DNA of 64,000 nt from Clostridium_F caseinilyticum (GTDB taxonomy: Bacteria; Bacillota; Clostridia; Clostridiales; Clostridiaceae): NCBI RefSeq assembly GCF_046127645.1, contig NZ_CP175919.1, one strand, 5' to 3'. Below are positions 1 to 9,292 of this stretch, piece after piece. How positions within the stretch are numbered: the stretch's first letter is position 1; each line of letters starts with the position of its first letter. A program made the translations under genes and the position numbers. Below the pieces are notes generated by a model, which worked only from the letters and a program-made list of their open reading frames with translations, did no database searches and was not told where the DNA came from.

Positions 1-1139
1 TTTAATGCCTTTTTGTAGTAAGCATCATAATATCCCGCTGACAATACATAAGTTCCTAGCATTATTCTTCTCTTAACTTCATCTCCAAAACCTTCACTTC
101 TAGATTTTAAATATATATCCTTAGCATCTTTAAAGTTTTTGGATCTATACCCATATCTTATTCCGTCAAATCTAGCTAAGTTTGATGAAGCTTCTGCACT
201 AGATATTATATAATAAGCTGATAGGGCATAATCCATTAATGGTAAGGAACATGGTTTAACTTCTGCTCCATTTGCCTCTAATACCCTTATAGCTTCTTCT
301 ATAGATTTTCTTACATTTTTATCTAGTCCATCTCCAAAAAATTCTTTTGGAATACCAATTCTTTTACCCTTTATATCTTTAGTTAAACTTTTTTTATAAT
401 CAGGAACTTCCTTATCTGCTGTCGTAAAATCCTTTTTATCAAGTCCTGCTATAACTGATGTTAACAAGGCACAATCCTCTACATCTTTTCCCATTGGGCC
501 TACTTGATCTAATGTAGAACCAAAAGCTACAACCCCTGATCTTGATATTCTTCCATATGTAGGTTTTAAACCAACTACACCACAAAAAGATGCTGGTTGT
601 CTTACTGAACCACCGGTATCTGTTCCTAATGCTAGTGGAGATTCACATCCTGCTACTGCTACTGCAGATCCACCTGAAGATCCACCTGGTACTCTTTCTA
701 AATCCCATGGATTCTTAGCTAATTTAAATGCACTATTTTCTGTAGATGATCCCATAGCAAACTCATCCATGTTTAATTTTCCAAGTATTATTCCTTCTTC
801 TTGTTTTATTTTTTCTGTTACATGAGCATCATAAGGTGAAGTATAACCTTCTAATATTTTAGATGCACATGTATTTTGCATTTCTTTTACATTTATGTTA
901 TCTTTTATACCTACTGGTATCCCTGATAAAGCTTTTAATTCTTCATTTTTTTCTATTTTTTCATCAACTTCTTTAGCCTTTTTCATAGCTTCTTCTTCTG
1001 ATACATACAAATATGCACCTAACTTGTCATCTACTGTATTTATTCTATCTAAAAAAGCTTTTGTAATTTCTTCAGCTTTAACTTCTTTATTTGAAAGCAT
1101 ATCTTTTAATTCATGTGCTGTTAATTTAGTTAAATCCAT
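1..1139 (-). CDS. gatA: Asp/Glu-tRNA amidotransferase subunit A (partial, C-terminus cut by window)
   Basis: Amidase subunit of the GatCAB complex, which turns misacylated Glu-tRNA(Gln) and Asp-tRNA(Asn) into Gln-tRNA(Gln) and Asn-tRNA(Asn) in the cytoplasm. About 379 codons are visible. They begin MDLTKLTAHELKDML after a good AGGAGG ribosome site and run off the left edge, so roughly the last fifth of a usual ~485-residue GatA is missing. The amidase signature is clear: a glycine/serine-rich PGGSSGGSAVAVA stretch near residue 155, then GTDTGGSVRQPA, which supply the Ser-cisSer-Lys catalytic residues together with the upstream VGIKDN lysine. gatC lies 36 bp upstream on the same strand, giving the usual gatC-gatA order; gatB would be expected beyond the window. 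The identification is secure. Confidence 0.96.
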   Translation of the reverse strand, partial: MDLTKLTAHELKDMLSNKEVKAEEITKAFLDRINTVDDKLGAYLYVSEEEAMKKAKEVDEKIEKNEELKALSGIPVGIKDNINVKEMQNTCASKILEGYTSPYDAHVTEKIKQEEGIILGKLNMDEFAMGSSTENSAFKLAKNPWDLERVPGGSSGGSAVAVAGCESPLALGTDTGGSVRQPASFCGVVGLKPTYGRISRSGVVAFGSTLDQVGPMGKDVEDCALLTSVIAGLDKKDFTTADKEVPDYKKSLTKDIKGKRIGIPKEFFGDGLDKNVRKSIEEAIRVLEANGAEVKPCSLPLMDYALSAYYIISSAEASSNLARFDGIRYGYRSKNFKDAKDIYLKSRSEGFGDEVKRRIMLGTYVLSAGYYDAYYKKAL

Positions 1140-1175
1140 TTTCTCTCCTCCTTTTTCCAGAAAACAAAAGAATTA

Positions 1176-1463
1176 TTAGTCTATAACTTTAGGAACAATT
1201 ACATATTCCTCTAAGCTTTCTGGTGCATTATCTATAACTTCTTCTAATTCCATAGATTTTTCTACATTATCTTCTCTATATTTGTTTTCAATATAATATG
1301 GATTTACTACTATATCCACATCATCAGTATTTAATTCATCTAATTTTTCCATATAGTTTAATATTTTATTTAAGTCATTTACAAAATTATCTTTTTCTTC
1401 TTCTTTAAATTCTAATCTTGCAAGTTCTGCTACATATTCTACATCCTTCTTTGAAACTGACAT
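1176..1463 (-). CDS. gatC: Asp/Glu-tRNA amidotransferase subunit C
   Basis: Small subunit that wraps around GatA and stabilises the GatCAB transamidosome. The protein is 95 residues, the normal GatC length, and begins MSVSKKDVEYVAELARLEF, the helical N-terminus typical of the family. It continues through a conserved NPYYIENKYREDNVEKS segment. An in-frame GTG four codons earlier (at 1475) would extend it. The ATG at 1463 is preferred because a GTGAGGG ribosome site lies a few bases upstream of it and because its length matches the family. It is the first gene of the gatC-gatA operon. Confidence 0.95.
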   Translation of the reverse strand: MSVSKKDVEYVAELARLEFKEEEKDNFVNDLNKILNYMEKLDELNTDDVDIVVNPYYIENKYREDNVEKSMELEEVIDNAPESLEEYVIVPKVID

Positions 1464-1560
1464 TTTATCCCTCACTTCCTTATTATATAAAGATTATTTT
1501 TACCTTATAGAGTCTAATATTTTTATTTTACCACAAATATATATTTTTTACATAGAAATA

Positions 1561-1597
1561 AAAAAAACCACCTGTAAAAATTAGGTAGCTTTTTTAT
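1561..1597 (-). terminator. intrinsic terminator of the symporter gene
   Basis: Read on the minus strand, a short imperfect stem (AGCTACCT pairing with AGGTGG, A/T-rich loop) is followed by a run of seven T just downstream of the symporter stop codon. The stem is short, so confidence is moderate. Confidence 0.6.
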
Positions 1598-1601
1598 TGT
1601 A

Positions 1602-2813
1602 TTATATAACCTCTCCAAATACTTCTTCTTTAATCATTTTTTCATGAGAAATGCTTTCTTTTCTAAATAATTTATCTACAACTATAGCTATAGCTCCATC
1701 TCCACAAACATTTGTAGCTGTCCCAAAGCTATCTTGTGCAAAATGTATAGCTATCATCAATCCTTGTTGTACTGGGTTAAACATAAGCATATCTTTTAAT
1801 AGACCTAAAGTAGCGTATACCCCACCACCAGGTATTCCCGGTGCTGCTACCATAGTAACTCCCAACATAAATATATATGGTATCATCATAGCTGCTGTTG
1901 GTACTTGACCTGATATAATCATTATACCCATAGCTCCTAATACTAAAGTTATAGTATCTCCTGCTAAATGTATTGTAGCACATAAAGGTATTACAAAATC
2001 TGCAACTTCTTCTGATACCTCATTTTTCTTGGCACATTGTAAATTTACAGGTATAGATGCTGCTGAGGACTGAGTTCCTAAAGCCATAGTATATCCTGGT
2101 ACCATATTTCTTATAGCCTTAACTGGATTTTTTCTTGAAACAACATAAGCTATAGAATATTGCAGTACTATATAGGCTATTTGAAGTGGTATTATTATCA
2201 AATATACTGATGAAAAAGTCTTTAATGTTTGGATTATTTCTCCTGAAGCTGTTAGTTTTGAAAATATACCTGCTATATGTATAGGAACTAATGGTATTAT
2301 TACATTTTTAACTATTATTTCAACTATTCCTTTAAAATCCTTTGTAACTTCTAAAAGATGTATTCCTTTTATATAAGGGATACAAATTCCTAGTGCAAAG
2401 GCTAAGACTAAAGCTGACATTACTCCCATAATGGGTGGTATGTCTACTTTAAAAAATGGTTCTAAATATATATTTGATTTAAACACATTACCACTATTTT
2501 TAATTAGTTTTGGCAGTATAGATTGACCTAATAAAAACGCAGCTATTCCAGCTATTATAGTAGATATGTAGGAAAATAATACAGTTATTCCTAATAGCTT
2601 TCCTGATCCTTTTCCTAAATCTGCAATACCCGGTGCTACAAAACCTATTATAATCAATGGTATGGAGAAATTAAGAAATCCTCCAAATAATCCTGAAAAT
2701 GTATTTAAAGCCCTAACGACATGATACATGCCTAAAGTTTTGGATATAAACCCTATTAAAATACCAAATATAATTCCTAAAACTAATTTAGTTAAAAGAC
2801 CTAGTTTGTTCAT
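1602..2813 (-). CDS. dicarboxylate/amino acid:cation symporter (DAACS family)
   Basis: A 403-residue polytopic membrane protein of the sodium/proton:dicarboxylate-glutamate symporter family (GltP/DctA/SstT-like). It would import C4-dicarboxylates or acidic/neutral amino acids with Na+ or H+. There are multiple hydrophobic segments. The family's serine-rich reentrant motif appears as the GTQSSAASIPVNLQ stretch around residue 245, followed by VIPLCATIHLAGDTI and later GGGVYATLG and an FGTATNVCGDGA block that forms the substrate/sodium site. The start ATG follows an AGGAGG site directly. The gene appears to be transcribed alone, with a terminator downstream and a candidate promoter at 2881-2909. 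The exact substrate cannot be told from sequence. Confidence 0.9.
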   Translation of the reverse strand: MNKLGLLTKLVLGIIFGILIGFISKTLGMYHVVRALNTFSGLFGGFLNFSIPLIIIGFVAPGIADLGKGSGKLLGITVLFSYISTIIAGIAAFLLGQSILPKLIKNSGNVFKSNIYLEPFFKVDIPPIMGVMSALVLAFALGICIPYIKGIHLLEVTKDFKGIVEIIVKNVIIPLVPIHIAGIFSKLTASGEIIQTLKTFSSVYLIIIPLQIAYIVLQYSIAYVVSRKNPVKAIRNMVPGYTMALGTQSSAASIPVNLQCAKKNEVSEEVADFVIPLCATIHLAGDTITLVLGAMGIMIISGQVPTAAMMIPYIFMLGVTMVAAPGIPGGGVYATLGLLKDMLMFNPVQQGLMIAIHFAQDSFGTATNVCGDGAIAIVVDKLFRKESISHEKMIKEEVFGEVI

Positions 2814-2880
2814 TTTGTCTCCTCCTTAGTTTGTATGTACTTTTATTGTATACATGTGTTTTTAATATAAACACAAATTT

Positions 2881-2909
2881 ATAGTAACACCTCTTCTTAT
2901 ATTTGTCAA
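2881..2909 (-). promoter_or_regulatory. candidate sigma-A promoter of the symporter gene
   Basis: On the minus strand TTGACA (2904-2909) is followed after 17 bp by TACTAT (2881-2886). The leader then contains a small hairpin (TGTGTTT/AAACACA, about 2856-2876) ahead of the ribosome site. The -35 is perfect and the -10 matches four of six positions. Confidence 0.4.
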
Positions 2910-3027
2910 TATTCTTGTACAAATGTATTTATTATAAGAACATAAATATTTTATATACTTTAGAATAATTAATATATGAATTAAAATAAGTTAGATAATA
3001 ATACTTTTATATTAGTATTTATAATAT

Positions 3028-3072
3028 AAAATCCTATTTAGTTAAATTAATATTATAACTAAATAGGATTTT
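3028..3072 (-). terminator. strong hairpin terminator
   Basis: A perfect 17-bp inverted repeat (arms 3028-3044 and 3056-3072, 11-nt loop) whose outer ends are A and T tracts. It sits about 20 bp after the stop of the small membrane protein gene. The A/T symmetry would let it act in both directions. Confidence 0.85.
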
Positions 3073-3092
3073 CATTTATAAGTTAATTATTA

Positions 3093-3362
3093 TTAATATA
3101 CTTTCATGTATATAAAAAATATATTGGCTATAGCAAGAAAAATACAAACTAAGGAATAAAATTTATCTCTCATTCCCTTCGAAAAATCCAACATCTTTAC
3201 AGACCAAACAATCATAGTAAAAAACATACACCATTGAAGTGTATAATAACTATCAAAATATTTTATATATGTAAATTGATATATAGTAAGTAAGGTTGCT
3301 AATAATGCTACAGTTGTTATTATAACCATTATCCACCCTAATAAATTTATATACTTTCTCAT
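3093..3362 (-). CDS. small three-helix membrane protein, unknown function
   Basis: An 89-residue hydrophobic protein that I do not recognise. It starts MRKYINLLGWIMVIITTVALL and shows three predicted membrane segments (about residues 5-28, 42-58 and 68-86). A basic KGMRDK patch lies between the second and third. The ATG at 3362 is preferred over an upstream in-frame GTG (3377) because a GGAGAGG ribosome site sits at normal spacing before it. It follows ligA on the same strand after about 100 bp and is closed by a strong hairpin. A link with DNA ligation is not implied by sequence. Confidence 0.75.
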   Translation of the reverse strand: MRKYINLLGWIMVIITTVALLATLLTIYQFTYIKYFDSYYTLQWCMFFTMIVWSVKMLDFSKGMRDKFYSLVCIFLAIANIFFIYMKVY

Positions 3363-3462
3363 TTTTATCCTCTCCACATTCTTTGAGCTATTATTATAAA
3401 TTAAACCACTTAAATAATATACCTTTTTTCATTTGTTGTAAATATATGTTTCTTCAATGTTA

Positions 3463-5457
3463 TTATTTAATCATATTGAAAAATTCATCTTCATCTATTA
3501 CTTTTATTCCTAAATTAACTGCTTTATCATATTTAGATCCTGGTTTTTCTCCTGCTAAGACATAATCTGTATTTTTACTAACACTACTTGAAACTTTTGC
3601 TCCTAAGGACTGTAATTTATCTTTTATTTCCCCTCTACTATAATTATTCAAGCTTCCTGTTACAACTATAGTTTTGTTCATAAAAGGGTTTTCATTAATT
3701 ATTTCTTCTTCATAATAAGGGTTTACACCTAAATTTAATAATTCCTCTATATTATTTATGATTTTTTCATCAGCAAAAAAGTCATATGCACTCTTAGCTA
3801 CTATTTCTCCCACATCTGGCACTTCTACTAATTCTTCTATTGTTGCATTTTCTATATTTTCTAATGTTTTAAATTTAGCTACTAAATCATTGGCAGTTTT
3901 TTTACCTACATTAGGTATTCCTAATGCATATATAAATGATGCTAAGTCACAATCTTTACTATTTTGTATAGCATCTATAAGATTTTGAGACTTTTTATCC
4001 TTAAATTTTTCTAAAGTTAATAGTTCTTCTTTTTTAATTTTATACAAATCTGCTATAGATTTTATATCTAATTTTTCAAAAAGTTGTTCTGCAGTTTTTT
4101 CACTAAATCCTGCTATATTCATAGCTTCTCTGCTAGCAAAATGAACTATACTTTTTACCATTTGTGGTTTACAAGATAATGTATTTTCACAATAATAATG
4201 CACTCCGTTTTGCACTAAATGGCTACCACAATAAGGACATTTTTCTGGTACCTCTATTTCTTCAGTTTCTTCCAATGATTCTTCTACTACTCCCATTATC
4301 TCGGGTATAACATCATTAGATCTTCTAACTAAAACTTTAGCACCTAATTTTACATTTTTTCTTCGAATATCATCCATATTATTTAGTGTAGCTCTTTTTA
4401 CTGTAACACCACCTAGTTCTACAGGCTCCAATAATGCAGTTGGAGTAACTCTTCCACTTCTTCCTACATTCCATTCTACCTCTAAAAGCTTTGTAGTAAT
4501 TTCCTTAGCTTCAAATTTATAAGCTATAGCCCATTTAGGGAATTTTATAGTATATCCTAATATTTCTCTTGTTTTAATATCATCTACGACAATTACCGCT
4601 CCATCTATATCATACTCAAGTTCTTCCCTTATAGATTCTATATATTGAATTTCTTTTTCTACTTCTTCCATGTTAGTACACTCTTTAATATAATTATCTT
4701 GAGGCAATCCCATATCTTTTATAAATTTCATCATTTCTGTATAACTTTTAAATTCTGGACCTTCATTATAACCTATATCATAAAAAAATGCAGATAAATT
4801 TCTCCTAGCAGTTTCTTTAATATCTAAATTTCTAAGGGCTCCTGCTGCACCATTTCTTAAATTTTTTAATGGAACTTTAGCATTTTTATTATATTCTTCA
4901 AAAGCTTCTTTAGTCATTATAGCTTCTCCATGTATCTCTATAACATGTTTATTTTTTATTTTTAATGGAACTGTCTTTATAGTTTTTATTTGAGCTGTTA
5001 TATCTTCACCTATAATTCCTGTTCCCCTAGTAGCACCCTTTATTAAAATGCCATTCTCATCATAGGTACAGTTTACTGTTAATCCATCAAATTTTTTAGT
5101 AACTATATATCTTAACTCTGGTAATTTTTCCTCACTCATATCATTATATTGCTCTATAACTTTTAAATTTCTATTATGCCATTCTATCAATTGATCTATA
5201 TTTTGAGCTTTATCTAAACTCCAAAGCCTTCCTTTATGAGTATATTTACTAAACTCACTTAATATATTGTCTCCTACCCTTTGGGTTGGTGAATAAGATA
5301 ACATAACTTTAGTTTCTTTCTCTAAACTTACTAATTCATCATATTTTAAATCATATTCTTTATCAGATACACTAGGATTATCTAATAAATAATACTCTCG
5401 GGCATACTGATTTAATTCTTCTACAAGTTCTTCCATTCTCTCTAACTTGCTATTCAT
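3463..5457 (-). CDS. ligA: NAD+-dependent DNA ligase
   Basis: Seals nicks in duplex DNA during replication and repair using NAD+. The 664-residue protein has the full LigA layout. An N-terminal Ia domain (NAD/NMN binding) comes first, then the adenylation domain with the nucleophilic lysine in the KFDG motif at 122-125. An OB fold follows. A four-cysteine zinc finger (CPYCGSH ... CENTLSC) lies near residues 405-430. Helix-hairpin-helix repeats include IPNVGKKTA and VPDVGEIVA. The C-terminal BRCT domain begins ENPFMNKTIVVTG. KFDG instead of the commoner KLDG is a conservative change. pcrA ends only 11 bp upstream, so pcrA-ligA form one operon, a common firmicute arrangement. Confidence 0.97.
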   Translation of the reverse strand: MNSKLERMEELVEELNQYAREYYLLDNPSVSDKEYDLKYDELVSLEKETKVMLSYSPTQRVGDNILSEFSKYTHKGRLWSLDKAQNIDQLIEWHNRNLKVIEQYNDMSEEKLPELRYIVTKKFDGLTVNCTYDENGILIKGATRGTGIIGEDITAQIKTIKTVPLKIKNKHVIEIHGEAIMTKEAFEEYNKNAKVPLKNLRNGAAGALRNLDIKETARRNLSAFFYDIGYNEGPEFKSYTEMMKFIKDMGLPQDNYIKECTNMEEVEKEIQYIESIREELEYDIDGAVIVVDDIKTREILGYTIKFPKWAIAYKFEAKEITTKLLEVEWNVGRSGRVTPTALLEPVELGGVTVKRATLNNMDDIRRKNVKLGAKVLVRRSNDVIPEIMGVVEESLEETEEIEVPEKCPYCGSHLVQNGVHYYCENTLSCKPQMVKSIVHFASREAMNIAGFSEKTAEQLFEKLDIKSIADLYKIKKEELLTLEKFKDKKSQNLIDAIQNSKDCDLASFIYALGIPNVGKKTANDLVAKFKTLENIENATIEELVEVPDVGEIVAKSAYDFFADEKIINNIEELLNLGVNPYYEEEIINENPFMNKTIVVTGSLNNYSRGEIKDKLQSLGAKVSSSVSKNTDYVLAGEKPGSKYDKAVNLGIKVIDEDEFFNMIK

Positions 5458-5468
5458 ATATATACCTC

Positions 5469-7685
5469 CTAAACCGCTTCAACTGGTGCCATACTAAGCA
5501 TTAATATTTTAATACCTCTACGGTCAAAAGCAATAGTTAACTTTACATCATTAGAAACCTTACTCATACTAACTATAGTTCCTACTCCAAAGTCTTTATG
5601 CTTAACCTTTGAACCAACACTAAGCTTATTAGAATCTATATTATTTTTGGGCAAGTTGTTTGAATTAGGTGTTTTATAAGAATTAATACTGTTTGTTCTT
5701 TGTGATCTTGAAGTAAAATTTTTAGGTAACACTTTACTAGTTGCTACTTCTCCATTAATGTTCACATTATCTTTTAAATCTTTAGATATTTCACTTACAA
5801 AATCCGATATACCATAGGCTACAGTTCTTCCAAATACTTTTCTAATTTCTGCTGAAGTTATATATAATTGCTCTTTTGCCCTTGTTATAGCAACATAACA
5901 TAATCTTCGTGATTCTTCCATTTCCTTTGGATCTGATAATGATTGTGTTCCAGGAAATATTCCATTTTCCATACCTACCATAAATACTACAGGGAATTCT
6001 AATCCTTTAGCACTATGCACTGTCATCATAGCAACACTTTCTGAATTTTCATCATAATTATCTATATCTGTAACTAATGCTACTTTTTCTAAGAAGGTTC
6101 CTAAAGACTTATCTTCTGACTCCCTTTCAAAATCTGATGCTGCAGAAACTAATTCTTTTAAATTCTCTACCCTGCTTACATCATCTGGATTTTTAGAATT
6201 CTTTAATTCCTTTAAATAACCTGTATCCTCTAATACTTCTTTTATAAGAGCAGATACGCTTATATCATCTTTTTTTCTTATAAAATTATTCACTATACTT
6301 ACAAATTTTTTAATAGATGTTATGCTTCTTTGAGACAATGTTAATATTTGATCGGCATCTAAAAGTACACTGTACATACATTCATCCATTTCATTTGCAA
6401 ATTCCTGGACTTTTTTTACTGTAGCATCACCTATACTTCTTTTAGGAACATTTATTATTCTTCTTAAACTTATATCATCTAATGGATTATTTATAAGTTT
6501 TAAATAGGCCATTAAATCTTTTATTTCTTTTCTGTCATAGAACTTTAGTCCACCAATTAATCTGTAAGGTATATCAGCTTTCATAAATATATCTTCAAAA
6601 ATACGTGATTGAGCATTAGTTCTATATAAAACAGCAAAGTCATTAAAAGATTTATCACTATCTTTTATTATCTTTTTAATTTCAGAAGCCACAAATTTTG
6701 CCTCATCTATATCAGAATATGCTCTAAATACCTTTATCTTGTTTCCATTTTCATTTTCAGTTCTTAAAACTTTATTTTTTCTTTGAGAATTATTTTTTAT
6801 AACCTCATTAGCAGCATTTAATATATTACCCTTTGATCTATAATTTTGCTCTAATTTTATAACTTTAGCTTCTTTATAATCTTTCTCAAAATTTAATATA
6901 TTGCTTATATCTGCTCCTCTCCATTCATATATACATTGATCATCATCACCAACTACACATATATTTCTATGAATAGAAGCTAGTAATTTTACTAATTCAT
7001 ATTGAGATTTGTTAGTGTCTTGATATTCATCTACCATTATATATTTAAACTTTCTTTGGTAAAATTCTAGTACTTCTTTATTTGTTTTAAATAGTTCAAC
7101 AGTTTTATATATTAAATCATCAAAGTCCAATGCATTATTAGTTTTTAATTTTTTTTGATATAAAATATATGCATCTGCAATTTTATCTTTTCTATAATTT
7201 CCACTAGAGAATTTTTTAAATTCCTTAGGGGATATTAAATTATCCTTTTGACTGCTTATAGTGTTTATTATTTCTCTATCTGTAATATCTTTGTCATTTA
7301 TATTTAATTCTTCCATACATTGTTTAACCAAAGTTTTTTGATCATAGGTATCATATATTGTAAAGTTTTTATCATATCCTAATTTATCTATTTCTCTTCT
7401 TAAAATTCTTACACAACTTGAATGAAAGGTAGAAACCCACATTCCTTCCACTACATCACCAACTAATACCTTTATTCTTTCTTTCATTTCTCCAGCAGCT
7501 TTGTTAGTAAAAGTTATAGCCAAGATTTTAAAAGGATATATATTTAAATTCTCTATCATATGAGCAATTCTATATGTTAACACTCTTGTTTTACCTGAAC
7601 CTGCTCCTGCAAGTATTAATAACGGCCCATCTATAATAGTAGCAGCTTCATGTTGTTCTTTGTTTAATTTACTTTTTAATTCCAT
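5469..7685 (-). CDS. pcrA: UvrD/PcrA-type ATP-dependent DNA helicase
   Basis: A 3'-5' superfamily 1A helicase acting in repair, replication restart and clearing of bound proteins. The 738-residue protein begins with the Q motif (LNKEQHEAA) and Walker A GAGSGKT at 27-33. It continues through AITFTNKAAGEMKER (motif Ia), MVDEYQDTNKSQY (motif II, DEYQ), VGDDDQCIYEWRGAD (motif III), KLEQNYRS (motif IV), TVHSAKGLEFPVVF (motif V) and RRLCYVAITRAKEQLY (motif VI). The C-terminal tail ends in a Tudor-like SVGSKVKHKDFGVGTIVSM segment, the RNA-polymerase-binding domain of PcrA. It is followed 11 bp later by ligA. The start ATG has an AGGGAGCTGATGT leader. Confidence 0.97.
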   Translation of the reverse strand: MELKSKLNKEQHEAATIIDGPLLILAGAGSGKTRVLTYRIAHMIENLNIYPFKILAITFTNKAAGEMKERIKVLVGDVVEGMWVSTFHSSCVRILRREIDKLGYDKNFTIYDTYDQKTLVKQCMEELNINDKDITDREIINTISSQKDNLISPKEFKKFSSGNYRKDKIADAYILYQKKLKTNNALDFDDLIYKTVELFKTNKEVLEFYQRKFKYIMVDEYQDTNKSQYELVKLLASIHRNICVVGDDDQCIYEWRGADISNILNFEKDYKEAKVIKLEQNYRSKGNILNAANEVIKNNSQRKNKVLRTENENGNKIKVFRAYSDIDEAKFVASEIKKIIKDSDKSFNDFAVLYRTNAQSRIFEDIFMKADIPYRLIGGLKFYDRKEIKDLMAYLKLINNPLDDISLRRIINVPKRSIGDATVKKVQEFANEMDECMYSVLLDADQILTLSQRSITSIKKFVSIVNNFIRKKDDISVSALIKEVLEDTGYLKELKNSKNPDDVSRVENLKELVSAASDFERESEDKSLGTFLEKVALVTDIDNYDENSESVAMMTVHSAKGLEFPVVFMVGMENGIFPGTQSLSDPKEMEESRRLCYVAITRAKEQLYITSAEIRKVFGRTVAYGISDFVSEISKDLKDNVNINGEVATSKVLPKNFTSRSQRTNSINSYKTPNSNNLPKNNIDSNKLSVGSKVKHKDFGVGTIVSMSKVSNDVKLTIAFDRRGIKILMLSMAPVEAV

Positions 7686-7856
7686 TACATCAGCTCCCTA
7701 GGTTTTATCTATTTTGCATCTTCTTAATATTATATCATCTTCACTATTAGTTAAACATTATTATAAACAGAGTTATTGGGTTCAGAGGAAATTCTTACTT
7801 CCAAGTTTAAAAAGATAATAGTATTAGATTGGTGTAATCATCAGATAAATTTAAAA

Positions 7857-7878
7857 TGTGCTAGCAAAAACTAGCACA
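7857..7878 (-). terminator. intrinsic terminator of the YerC-like gene
   Basis: A perfect 8-bp stem (TGTGCTAG/CTAGCACA) with a 6-nt loop, followed on the minus strand by a T-rich stretch, just past the stop codon at 7896. Confidence 0.65.
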
Positions 7879-7895
7879 TAATAATTTAATTCTAT

Positions 7896-8195
7896 TTATT
7901 TATTCTCTATTCTATCTAATACTATCTTATAACCTTCACTTCCATAGTTAAGGCACCTATTTACTCTGCTTATAGTAGCAGTACTAGCCCCTGTAGCTCC
8001 TGCTATTTCCAAATATGTAATTTTCTTTTTAAGCATTTTAGCTACTTGGATTCTTTGTTCTAAAGCTTTTATTTCGTTAATAGTACATATATCTTCAAAA
8101 AACCTATAACATTCTTCTTTAGTTTTTAAACTTAAAAAAGCTTCACATAGAAAGTCCATTTCTTCGCTTTCTAATTTAGATTGATACTGCTCCAT
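7896..8195 (-). CDS. YerC/YecD-family TrpR-like DNA-binding protein
   Basis: A 99-residue helical protein of the YerC/YecD family, relatives of the Trp repressor fold. The C-terminal half contains a helix-turn-helix (KKKITYLEIAGATGASTATISRVNRCLNYGSEGY), so it probably binds DNA; in related firmicutes its targets are poorly defined. An in-frame TTG at 8216 would add seven residues. The ATG at 8195 is chosen because AAGGAG lies nine bases before it. The gene stands alone with its own terminator, downstream of pcrA's promoter region. No ligand pocket can be assigned. Confidence 0.85.
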   Translation of the reverse strand: MEQYQSKLESEEMDFLCEAFLSLKTKEECYRFFEDICTINEIKALEQRIQVAKMLKKKITYLEIAGATGASTATISRVNRCLNYGSEGYKIVLDRIENK

Positions 8196-8302
8196 ATGTT
8201 TCAGCTCCTTATCCAAACTCCAATTTATTATTTACTTTAATTTTATCACGTATTAAAATATTAATCTACAAAATTAAGTAAATATATACTAGCAAAAAAA
8301 CA

Positions 8303-8331
8303 AAACAGCCTATTGGGGTTATAGGCTGTTT
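8303..8331 (-). terminator. hairpin, probable terminator downstream of the pseudouridine synthase gene
   Basis: A perfect 11-bp stem (AAACAGCCTAT / ATAGGCTGTTT) with a 7-nt loop and T-rich minus-strand exit. It lies about 160 bp after the rsuA-like stop, leaving an unusually long 3' untranslated stretch (8332-8491) in which I see no convincing gene. Confidence 0.6.
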
Positions 8332-8491
8332 ACAATAAATAAAAAGGGGGCTATTTATTCTTTTTACTTATCCTTGCATAAACTATTATAATTAATAGAA
8401 ATAATAAATGCAAGATTTTTTTGCAAATTTTATTGTAAACTTTTTTTAAAATGGTGTTTTTATATTCATAATATTTTAATATTTTTTACAT

Positions 8492-9208
8492 TTATATATT
8501 TTTTAATAAAGCTACTTCTTCCTCTGTTAATTCTCTATATTGCCCCTCTTCTAAGCTTTCATCCAACTTTAATGGTCCAAATTCTTCTCTTTTTAAGTAA
8601 ATAACCTTTTTATCTACACTTTCAAACATTCTTTTAACTTGATGAAACTTACCCTCATGTATAGTAACTCTTACTTCTGATTCCTCATCAAATGATTTTA
8701 TTATTTCAAGCTTTGCAGGAAAACATTCATATCCATCATCTAATACTATACCTTTTTCAAATTTTTCTATATCTTCCTCTTTAACTTCCTTATTAATTTT
8801 TGCATAGTATATTTTATCTACATGCCATTTAGGAGATATAAGTCTATGATTCAACTCACCATCATTAGTAAGTAAAAGTAGTCCTACTGTATTTTTATCT
8901 AGCCTTCCTACAGGAAAAGGTTCAAAAACTCTATCTGCCTCTTCTAACAAGTCTACAACAGTTTCATCATAATTATCAAAAGTTGCAGAAACTACATTTT
9001 GTGGCTTATTCATCATCAAATAAACATATTTTTTATAGATTAGTTCTTTCCCCAATACAAATATTTTATTTTTTTCTGGATCTATTTGCATACCATTATC
9101 TTTAACAACTTTACCATCAACATCAACTTGACCCTTTTTTATTAAAGCCTTAACCTCTTTTCGTGTACCATATCCTAAATTAGCTAATATTTTATCTAAA
9201 CGCTCCAT
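8492..9208 (-). CDS. RsuA-family 16S rRNA pseudouridine synthase
   Basis: Isomerises a uridine in small-subunit rRNA (U516 in E. coli RsuA) to pseudouridine. The 238-residue protein has an N-terminal S4 RNA-binding domain (MERLDKILANLGYGTRKEVKALIKKGQVDVDG, residues 1-32). The catalytic domain carries the family motif PVGRLDKNTVGLLLLTNDG, with the catalytic aspartate at residue 104, and the later GKFHQVKRM signature. Length fits RsuA/YtzG rather than the longer RluB. It is a single gene with an AGGAGG-type ribosome site. A paralogue of slightly different rRNA target remains possible. Confidence 0.92.
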   Translation of the reverse strand: MERLDKILANLGYGTRKEVKALIKKGQVDVDGKVVKDNGMQIDPEKNKIFVLGKELIYKKYVYLMMNKPQNVVSATFDNYDETVVDLLEEADRVFEPFPVGRLDKNTVGLLLLTNDGELNHRLISPKWHVDKIYYAKINKEVKEEDIEKFEKGIVLDDGYECFPAKLEIIKSFDEESEVRVTIHEGKFHQVKRMFESVDKKVIYLKREEFGPLKLDESLEEGQYRELTEEEVALLKNI

Positions 9209-9265
9209 GAGATTCCTCCTGTTTTTTGCTTATTATATTATTAGTATTACCATTATAACAAATTT

Positions 9266-9292
9266 AAAGGAAAGTGCATTGCACTTTCCTTT
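9266..9292 (-). terminator. palindromic terminator overlapping a stop codon
   Basis: A 13-bp palindromic pair (9266-9278 with 9280-9292; the central bases CATTG form the practical loop) that starts inside the transglycosylase stop codon. The minus-strand exit is only moderately T-rich (TTTAAATTTG). Confidence 0.7.

Noticed and set aside
8351..8410. Minus-strand hydrophobic micropeptide frame (LHLLFLLIIIVYARISKKNK) in the long 3' region of the rsuA-like gene
   Set aside because: It has no ATG in frame (the upstream ATG at 8469 is in another phase and stops quickly) and no ribosome site.
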